Positions 1 to 9,400 of a stretch of DNA of 64,000 nt are shown piece by piece; the stretch's first letter is position 1; each line of letters starts with the position of its first letter. Where the stretch lies: contig NC_133176.1 in assembly GCF_049306965.1 (NCBI RefSeq), positions 43,104,001 through 43,168,000 on the forward strand. Reading direction: 5' to 3'. The translations under genes and the position numbers were made by a program. The DNA is from Danio rerio (lineage: Eukaryota > Chordata > Actinopteri > Cypriniformes > Danionidae). A model generated the notes under the pieces. It searched no databases. It saw only the letters and a program-made list of their open reading frames with translations, and was not told the DNA's origin.

Positions 1-212
1 TTCCGTTTCAAAGACGCGAGGTGCACCACACTGCCATTTTTGTTGACAAGAAAAAAAGAAGCACGGTGCTCTTTTTTTTTTGTCATTAGGAAATGACTGA
101 ATTAGCTATTGTGCGCGGGTGTTTTTATAATTGTAATATTTAATATAACATTGTGATACTCAAAATTTGCAAAGTTGTACAGTTCTGGATAACTTGAAAC
201 AGCGACCACAAG

Positions 213-586
213 CAAAGAGCTTAGAATCACCAAGAGCTGTCACTCAATAGAACGTTCCATTGCAACAGCCCTGCGATTCCGCCATTTTGGAGTGAAAGCG
301 ATCGACCGTCCATTGGATCTTATTTCTGTTGCAATTGAAAGCAGCTGCTTTGTTTTTTATTTATTTAAAGAGTGCATTAAGGCTAAGATACAACCTGAAA
401 GACGACAATACAACACTTACTGTCACAATCATCAGCACTTTTATTAGTTTATTTTACAGACTTACAATATGCTGTTGTTCTATTGGAATTTTTATTCCAA
501 AATGGCCACCGTGTGACACTAGTGGCATCTAACGGCTGTTTTCCAAATCACACTAGTTTCGCCTCTTGGTGATTCTATGCTCTTTG
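213..586. mobile_element. TIR MITE, CAAAGAGCTTAGAATCACC family, copy 1
   Basis: The left end CAAAGAGCTTAGAATCACC and the right end GGTGATTCTATGCTCTTTG are inverted repeats. A perfect 7-bp direct repeat, CCACAAG, flanks it (206-212 and 587-593). A second, shorter copy is at 29391-29595. The TSD of 7-8 bp suggests a hAT-like origin. Confidence 0.75.
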
Positions 587-783
587 CCACAAGTCTCTCC
601 CCTATCCTTTAAAGTTTTCCGTAGTTGTCTTGACAACAGAAACACTGCTGTCACCCCTGCCTTTGCATTTGTTTGATTGAAGAATGAAACAAACGTGACT
701 GAAGTGCGCAAAACACTTTGATAAACCATTCAAAAGATGCAAACTTAAAACATATATAAAATCAGATTTTTAATCGTTTATCT

Positions 784-977
784 CAGGGGTGTTCAAACTC
801 GGTCCTGGAGGCCCGGTGTCCTAGAGAGTTTAGCTCCAACCCTAATCAAACACACCTGAAGCAGTTAATCAAGCTCTTACTAGACATACTAGAAACTTTC
901 TGGCAGGTGTGTTGAAACAAGTTGGAGCTAAACTCAGTAGGACACCGGCCCTCCAGGACCGAGTTTGGACACCCCTG
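784..977. mobile_element. Palindromic hAT-like MITE (CAGGGGTG...CACCCCTG), copy 1
   Basis: Near-perfect inverted halves with CAAACTCGGTCCTGGAGG and its complement at the ends and TTAGCTCCAAC within. Flanks GTTTATCT/ATTTAACT agree at 6 of 8 positions, as expected for an aged 8-bp hAT duplication. Related copies lie at 43199, 44472 and 58619. Confidence 0.75.
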
Positions 978-1701
978 ATTTAACTGATACTATTAATCGA
1001 TTACGAACACACCCTTTCAGTTAACGGTTAATCGCTTATTTTGAGCATCCCTAGTTCAAATGAATGTCAGTTTGTATGTGTTCCTTCGCAAGGCAGCTCC
1101 TGCTGTTTGTTCCTAGTAAATCTGCAGGCATCCTTCTCTGTGACAGTAAGAAAACATGTGGTTGCTGAAAAATGCACTAACAACAAATAGTTTTGACTTT
1201 TAAGCGAACTGTTTATAGAGATGGGTCATCTAAAACCAACAATTTCTCTTCATTTACTGTTAAGATGTTGGTGGATGTTTTCTACAGTACAAGATAAAAG
1301 AGGATAATTAGCTAAAACAACAGTTCTTGGTGAGTTGTGAAATAAGTCGAGGGCTTTTCATGCGACACACCAAGCTGACTGTCAGCCACTGGGCGGCATC
1401 AGACCATTGGTAGACATCTGTTGGGCTTGTTTGTTTGGCTTTTGAGTTGTTGCCTCTTGTCATGAGAGTTCACCTGTTTCAGCATCCACCATTGGCGCAT
1501 GAGCACTCTGATTGGCTGTTCGACTATGAATCAGCCCATGAGATCAAAAATTTCAGAACACAAATGGTTTGTTCCAAATGGAATATAAAATAGCCTCAGA
1601 AGAGCACTTCAGTGTAAAAACAATTATAGCTGCCGTCTTATTGGTTGATCCAAACTGGCCCCTAAAAAAGGACCCTTTAGAATGAAGGATTTCAAAGTGT
1701 C

Positions 1702-2043
1702 AGGGTGCTTTCATGCTTGGTTCATTTGCCTGGATCGTACCCAAGTTCGATTCTCTCCACCTGCCACCTCCTCCTTTGGTTTGTGTTTATACTGTCTTTT
1801 TTTCCTTCTGAACCCCGGTACGCTTGCGTCATCATGCTGCTGTTTTGTTTATGGCCGTTGCTAGGTGATGGTCACTAAAGCGAGCGCCAAAATGGAAAGA
1901 CGTCCGTACATCGCGGTCATTCTGCTTTTACTGAAGCTTTTGGTTTTGGACATGCAGAAAGCGACTCGCGTCCATCTGCCGCAAAAATTTTTCCGCCAAA
2001 CGAACCCGGGTGCGGACCAAAAGTGCTAATGTAAAAGCACTCT
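1702..2043. mobile_element. Probable TIR element related to the 3713-4436 element
   Basis: The left end AGGGTGCTTTCATG and the right end GTAAAAGCACTCT are inverted and resemble the termini of the element at 3713. No clean target duplication was seen. Confidence 0.4.
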
Positions 2044-2657
2044 CAAACTGATGGACTTTTCAGGTCTTCGTTGTGCAATGTTTGGTGTCGAACAACACAT
2101 TCAATTCAACCCCTTCAAAGCTGCCACTCTGGTGTAAACCCTTCAAAGGGATTAGGGCATAGGGATGAGCCCTTGTGAATGGAGTGCAGTAAAAGAAGCC
2201 AGCAATCATTCTGTGGCCTTTCTGAAATATTTGCACACTATATGAATATTAAGATATGTGTGCATGAGGGAATCCCTCTGTGGTGAAAGAGAGGACTGTG
2301 GAGATGCTGCTTTGTATATGGTTTGAATGTGTGCTTCACTAGTTCTGGTTTTCTTTGTGGGATGACAATTCAAACTACTGCCACCTGCAGGCATGGAAAG
2401 ATGCATCCTCTCACACAGAACGCATGTTCTTATTTTGGTCAACAGTCATACGTTTGCTCAGCTTTTCGGTCCCAATGTGTGGCAATAACACCGTCGCTTT
2501 TGTTGCACTTAAGAGTCCCAGGCCTTGGAGTCTAAATCACATATACAGGCAAATGTTTGCTTCTCAAATGAGAATAATTGACTGTGAAATATTGTGAAAT
2601 ATTGTGAATTAATCACAATAATCATGGTTGAACATTAAACATCTCCCCTGTTTACAG

Positions 2658-5475
2658 GAGCGTCCAGGTGATGAGCACTGGATCAAACTAGATCTCATGA
2701 TCACTCCTCTCCTCCTCAACTATTGCCAGTGTAAGCTTCTTCTGGGTCAGTACTATGAGGTTTTGGACCACTGCTCTTCTATCATCAACAAGTATGAAGG
2801 TAAATACCAAAGTGTTTCTGTAAATATCAATGACAATTCTTGCTGTACAATTCCTCAACTTTTAGGTATGACTTATGCAGAGTTCAGACTGCACAATTTT
2901 GAAAGTATTGGTGTCACGGATGTTTTCACACTACATGACTACCTGGGTTAGTGTTCTGTCGGTGCTGTGTACACACTTTAGGATGGATCGTCGACAGAAG
3001 AGTTCACACAGCATGACTTTAAAATAGGAAGAATCACAGACAACTTTGTCCAAACTGTGTCTCACAAACAAACAAACACAAGAAATGACATGGAAACAAC
3101 GCGAGGTCACGTAATATATCTCTCCTTACTAACTACGCAATGGAAAAAGAAGGCTTTAGCTTTAGAAACGCGTGTTGCTCACCTGGCTTATTAAGAGATT
3201 TAGCAATCTCTCCTCAACCTTTTTTTTTTTACTTTTTGACCGGATTGTGGTATTGTTTAGATGACATGTCAAACAGATACAGTGCTCCTGCCAAATTTAC
3301 ACTAGCTTTTCTTCCATTTCTTGGGTCCAAATAAACTGAAAATGAGCATTTTTAACTTCTCCTGCAGCCTCGCCCTGGGCTGCAGGTACCTGTACTAGTG
3401 AATGCTGCTCTCTCATTGGCTGCAGGTGAACACGGATGTTATTTTCAGTCAGAACACATTTTTCAGGCATTGTCGGCAATTTCTCAAAACCTGTCGCAGA
3501 GTCAAAATCAGGGCTAAAATCACGCAGTCTGAACCCGGCATTAGTTATTTTTTTCTGTTCAGCCTGACTTTAGACTTGTAAATACTTTAGTATCAAAGCC
3601 TACACTGTTATCCTGTTCCTTACGAACACACTAAAGTTAATCGACATACTAAATAATTATGCAAATAAGACATAGCATGAACATGCTCACACCATAAGTA
3701 AAAGACACTTTAAGGGTGCTTTCACATCTGTAGTTCGCTTCATTTGGTCTGGACCAAGAGCAATAAATGATACATTGTGTCGTTTTCACACCACACTGCT
3801 GGCTTTGGTCTGAACCAGTTGAAAAGAACCAAAATGCAGTCATCTGACAAAACCCACATCTCTCATTGGCCAGATGTTGTTGAACATATTTCCTAAACTG
3901 CCTATTGATTGGTCAGAATTCATGTGCGGAAAAATGCCAGTGAACTCCTGCAAGTAAATGGCTGGAAAACAATTCCAACAATTAATTAATTAATTCAAAC
4001 AATGAATTTATTGAATTAATTTAGCTAAACTGCGACATGGTCATCTTGCGGAAATATTACCAAGGATCCATCAGGTAATGTTTCTCTCTCTCTGTTGGTA
4101 AAGCGCTGTCAACAAATATTTTTCCTCCATATCCCACAATGCTCAGCGCATCGGCCGACGGCAGCTGGATTAGTCCAAAAGGTGCAGTACTTTTTGCGGC
4201 TGGTCTGTATTAGTTGGGATCATATTCTCACCACAATCGAACCGCTCCAAGGTTTGTTTGAAACCGTACCGAGTCCACCTCTTCAAGCAGGTCTCTGTAC
4301 GCTTTTTTGGTCTGCTTTTGGTGCGCACTCAAGTACGATTGCTGCATTCACACCTGCCCAAACAAACCGCACCAAGAGGGAAAACGAACTCTAGTGCGAT
4401 TCAACCGAACTAAATAAGGCAGGTGTGAAAGCACCCTTACACTGCACAGAACTTTGCTCAGCTCAGTTTGGGCATTTCATCTGTAGTTTAGTAACTTTTA
4501 AAGTGAGTGGGAATATCACTATAGTTGCATTGCCTCTACTTCTGTGACATCATCAAACACACAAGACAAACCAACCCACAACACAGAGCCAAAAGTGGCT
4601 ACTAGTGGATTGGTGTTCTTGAGCAGTGGCTTTTACTGACTGTTTATTGTATACGCATTTGGTGGCTCATGCGTCTAGTGACACTAGTAGTGACGATTCT
4701 CTAGGACCAATCAGTGATCAGCAGTGTAAATTTGTCATGTTTTGGTTTGATTGAAACCTCATCTGAGGTGGTACAAAAAAACGTACCAGGTATTAGGTAT
4801 GGAATGCAGCGGAAATGCTCACAAAAATGATCTGGACCCCACAGAACTGTGCCTAAAGTGAACATTCACACCAATACATGGATAATTAGTTATTGACAAT
4901 ATTGTTAATTGCCATGCCATTAACAGTCATATACTGTAAAAAGCGATTAACTGATTCGACTAAATAAAAGACAATGGCTTTACTTTCTTTTAAGTAAATA
5001 AACTATGTGCATAATTATATAAAAGTAAACCGTTTTACAAGTAATGTCAACTTGTTGCTTTTAAGCAACTGGTTTACTAAATTTTTTAAAAGTAAAGTTA
5101 CTTATCGCTTGTACGGTGTACTCATTCTTGTCTTTGTCAGATAACGTGAAGGCGTACTTCAAACGAGGGAAGGCTCATGCAGCGGTGTGGAATGAAGCAG
5201 AGGCCAGAGCTGACTTTGCCAAAGTGCTCACACTTGATCCATCACTTGAAGCCTCCATTGCAAAGGAGCTGAGAGCGATGGAGGAACGCATTCGGGAAAA
5301 AGAGAAAGAGGAGAAGGGGCGCTACAAAAACCTTTTTGGCTACAGCGGGAAAGCCTCAGCTGCAGCTACCACAGTGAGTTTCATTAGGGGGAATAATACT
5401 AACAAATAATTAATAGTAAAAGTCATTTAAGTAACCTGTGACATTTTGCACTTCTCTGTGTCTCTTTAGGGCTGA
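2658..5475 (+). CDS. aip: aip, AHR-interacting protein co-chaperone (3' coding exons only)
   Basis: AIP is a cytosolic immunophilin-like co-chaperone that links HSP90 to the aryl hydrocarbon receptor through C-terminal TPR repeats. Three coding exons are visible: 2658-2799, 5141-5373 and 5470-5475. Each has an AG acceptor and the first two have GT donors; phases agree (1 then 0). The first encodes the TPR helix pair with [13 protein letters not shown] and [16 protein letters not shown]. The second begins [20 protein letters not shown], almost identical to human AIP as I recall it, and ends with the charged terminal helix ([20 protein letters not shown]). The last exon would add only Gly and a TGA. 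Relative to human AIP the protein has a short fish tail, [12 protein letters not shown]. The FKBP-like exons are not in the window, and I saw no trace of them in 1-2657. AATAAA signals lie at 6087 and 6147. The alternative AIPL1 fits less well because it lacks this VLDHCSSI-type match. Confidence 0.93.
3713..4436. mobile_element. PIF/Harbinger-like MITE, TTA target site
   Basis: Terminal inverted repeats GGGTGCTTTCACA / TGTGAAAGCACCC (13 bp exact) flanked by TTA on both sides (3710-3712 and 4437-4439), the target signature of PIF/Harbinger elements. It sits in the aip intron between the two TPR exons. It has no coding capacity. Confidence 0.7.
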
Positions 5476-6160
5476 AACAAAGGTGAACTTCCAATTTTCC
5501 ATGTTTAGGAGAGAAGTTGGAGCACATGCACTCTGAAAAATTCATCCCTCACATTCATGTAAAGCGTCACCTGCTTATTGTTCCTCATGTTTTGTTGAAA
5601 TCTAGTTTCGAGTGGCCTGGCCCTCCATTTATTCCTGAACTATCATTTTAATTGAGTTACCAATGGGATCTGAGACTCCTATGAATCAGGAAAAGAGGTG
5701 AACACCAGCTTACTGCCTTCTTAATTTGTATAATAAGTATTTGAATACAGCTGATGAAAGAATTACTCAAACCTGTGCATTAAATGTGCTGTTGACCAAT
5801 GGCTGTCTGAATGAAACAACAATGAAAGACAATCCGAAGATAGTAAAACGCTAGACTGAACTGTAACCCTGCAATTTTCATGTTATTCTTTTATATTTAT
5901 CATGTTTATTATTTTAGTGATATTATCCTTATTGTTTATGTATACTTAATTTTTTAAGGTTGAGAAATCAAAGACGTAAGACACGTTGTTAACACTGTGA
6001 TGATAGCACGTCAAAGAATCCACTTCTCTCGTTTTTGTGTGGTTAACGAACCGTCATTGTCATACCTATATATATATGTCACTACAAATAAACATTTTCA
6101 TAATGCTTTTTATCTATATTTTGCATGTACGTCGTGACTAAAGCCAAATAAAATGAATGA
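5476..6160 (+). other. aip: aip 3' UTR and poly(A) signals
   Basis: The sequence downstream of the TGA is AT-rich with no coding potential. It carries two canonical AATAAA hexamers, at 6087-6092 and 6147-6152, the likely transcript ends. The first is preceded by a short (TA)n run. Confidence 0.6.
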
Positions 6161-6237
6161 AAATCACCCATCTCCCTTTCTAAAACAAACACTTGTTCTC
6201 TGGAATTGAAATTCAGACAAAATGCTTGATTTTGTTT

Positions 6238-6243
6238 TTTATT
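6238..6243 (-). terminator. cdk2ap2: cdk2ap2 poly(A) signal
   Basis: TTTATT on the plus strand reads AATAAA on the minus strand, about 210 nt after the cdk2ap2 stop. It lies only 86 bp from the distal aip AATAAA, so the two genes are tail-to-tail with almost no spacer. Confidence 0.55.
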
Positions 6244-6454
6244 TAAATACAGAATTGCAAAAATTGGGCTTAAAAAATGTCTATGCTAATCGCAGTAACA
6301 CTACATGAGGTGTACGTCGGGGAGATGGCTATGCATAATGGAACAAAGGTCAATAAGAAAGACAGAAAGAGATGGTGTTGTAAATAGCTGGGCAGAGAGA
6401 GACAGAACAATGGGGAGATGAGTACCAGAGGGAGGATGTGTGTGTGTGTTGATG

Positions 6455-9400
6455 TTATGTGCGAGCACTTCGCTCTGTCTCCGCTAGACACTCCCTGACG
6501 AGAGCACGTGCGTGGATGATACCTGAGGAAAAACACAAACACATATTAAGCCACATTGAATAAAACCTCATGATAATAAAAACACTCTCAATTATTAATT
6601 TGAGCAATGTCAGGCCATTTGCTTTTATATTTTCATAACAAGTCTTAAATGCAGAAAATTTAACATTGCCATTAGATGGCAGTGCATGTCAAAATTATTC
6701 CGTAATATATAGCGACAGTAACACAATATATACCTTACAGCTTAACACTGTATTAAAAATGAGTGATAAACACCAGACTTCATTTATCTGGCGGTACAAA
6801 AGCTTAACAGAAATTCTAGGGCTTTTCACACACTTAGGAAATATTGAACACGCTTCACAATTTACCCAGGGTTAACAAATCCTGAGTAATAATGTACGCT
6901 TAAGCTGCGGTCACACATTGGACTTTCGTCCTCTTAGACTTCCATTCATACGCACGCGAATGCGTCAGATCAGAAACGCAGGGTCATGCGTCAAGTTTTA
7001 CAGGTCGCTGCAATGCAAAGTTCAAAATTGGTGAACTCTGACCTGCAAAAGCACATCACTTGACTGCGTGGGACCAATCAAGAGTGAAAACATGACCTCT
7101 TTGAACAGGAATTGAAAACATGGACCAATCGCTTGCTTTTTTAAATGGCTAATCATCTTGTTTAATCCCGCCCCTTTTCGCATTGCCACACGACAGAATT
7201 TCGCACACACAAACTCTAGTGTGACCACAGCTTTACTCTTGACATTAAAACTAGTGTTAATGTACTTATTTAAATATTTGCTTAGTCAATGTTATTGATT
7301 GAAAAATGCAACTTGCTTAAATGTGATAGCATTGTGCATCCTCATGTTACATTGATCACTGATATACATTTTCCAGAATGGTTTTCAGACTGCAAAAATT
7401 CCAGAACTAACTGTAGGAGCTGGGACGACTAATCGGTGTCGTTTGATTCATGGATCAATTCTGAGATATTTGTAATATGTCGAAATTCTGTCTGGAAGCA
7501 ATTCTGAGCTTAATTTTTAACAGCAGATGGTGCTTTAGGCCTGTAGGTCTTATAAATCTCCTTTTCCATCACTGTTAAACACCAAGCATGTATTTTCACT
7601 ACCTGACACAAGTCTTGCTGCTTATCCAAGTTTTAGGAACAACAAATAGTAACTTGACTTCTGGTTGATCATTTGGTACCAGAAGTGGCTTATATGAAAG
7701 GCAAAGGCCTCTAGATTACACTTATTTTACCAAAATAAAATATGATCATGCCTTGATTTTTAATGATTTAATTAGGACAATAAGCTCTGACAAAAGTCTT
7801 GTCACTTAACAGAAATAATGTCCAGTATAGAATATAAAGTCATGGTGCAGTGGAAAAAGCCAGCAGCGAGCTCTCTGCAAATCTCACATGGTCGCCCACT
7901 AAAGCCAAGCAGTGCTACGCCCGGTCAGTAACTGGATGGGAGACCACATGGGAAAGCTAGGTTGCTGCCGGAAAAGGTGTTTGTAAGATCAGCAGGGGGC
8001 ACTCAACCTGCAGTCTGTGTGGGTCCTAACGCCTCAGTATAGTGAAGGGGACTCTATACTGCAGCTGCTCAGTGAGCTCCGTCTTTCAGATTAGATGTTA
8101 AACTGAGGTCCTGATTCTCTGTGGTCATTAAAAGCATGTGGTCTGTCCACCATGGCCTCCTAAACATTCCCATATCATAATTGGCTTCATCACTCTGTCT
8201 CCTCTCCACCAATCAGCTGGTGTGTGGTCTGGTGCAATATGGCCGCGTCAGGTGGAAGCTGCACACGGGTCGTGGATGAGGAGATCCCCCACCGATGTGT
8301 AAAGCCAATTGAGAGTCTAGAAAAGTGCTATATAAATGTAAGAAATTAATATTATTATAAAGAATTAATATTGTGTATGTAATATTGTGACTCCCAAGAG
8401 CTTGGACGACTGCATCCCTACATCTCTGCAATGACTCAAATAACTTATTATTAAATCCATCTGGAATGGCAAAGAAAGTGTTCTTGCAGGACTCCCAGAG
8501 TTCATCAAGATTATTTGGATTCATATTCACTGCCTCCATCTTACCCCAGACATGATCAATAAAGTTCATATCTGGTGACTGGGCTGGCCAATCCTGGAGC
8601 ACCTTGACCTTCTTTGCTTTCAGGAACTTTGATGTGGAGGTTGATGTATAAGGACTGCTATCCTGCTGAGGGATTTGCCCTCTTCTGTGGTTTAGTAATG
8701 TATCGGGCAGCACAAATGTCTTGATATCTCGCGCTATTGATGTTGTCATCCACTCTGCAGATCTCTCGCACGCCCCCATACTGAATATAACCTCAAACGT
8801 GATTTTTCCTTTATCAAACTAGACTGATTTCTGAGAGAATCGTGGGTCCAAGCGCGTTCCAATAGGTCATCTTTAGTATTTATAATGATTGGGGATGCAG
8901 TTCAAAACATGATTCATCTGAAAAAAAAGAAATCGATGTTCTGCCACTTTTCCAAAAGATCAACCAGAGATCAAGTTTTTTTACTCTTACAACTGGGATC
9001 GACGACAAAACTTTTGTCAGGTAGTGTATAAGGCTTGGCACAAAGCAGCATTAGGAACAATAAGTCAGAGTAAAATGCAAAAGCCTTTCTTAGAGCAGGC
9101 AAAAGCAACACTGCACGAACACAGAACTGAAAAACTGAGAACAACTCTCTCGACTGCCCTTAGGCTCACATTACTCCAGGGGGCTAAACGTCACTGACTG
9201 TTACAAATGTGCTGCATGCTGTACTGTGCTCAGAAGGCTTTGGAGTACCTCTCTTCAGTCTCTCCATGGCACTTTTGCTGCCGGCGTAGGTAGGCCGAAT
9301 TTCACGGCTCATCTCCTCAATGACGGAGAGCAGCTCACTATAGGTAGATCCCTGGGACACTTTGACCGGCTACAAAAAACAAAACAAGACAGCCGTTGAG

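Larger units (their letters stand above)
1..2657 (+). other. aip upstream intron DNA with MITEs
   Basis: No exon was recognised. This is presumably the intron between the FKBP part and the TPR part of aip. It holds the MITE at 213-586, a palindromic hAT-like MITE at 784-977 and a probable further TIR element at about 1702-2043. Confidence 0.5.

Noticed and set aside
7868-7980. 5S rRNA-like sequence
   Set aside because: It is the 5S-derived head of SINE3, only the 3' half of 5S, followed by SINE core and tail.
8213-8779. 188-aa minus-strand ORF as a host gene
   Set aside because: It is the C-terminal part of a Tc1 transposase running into antisense SINE3 sequence.
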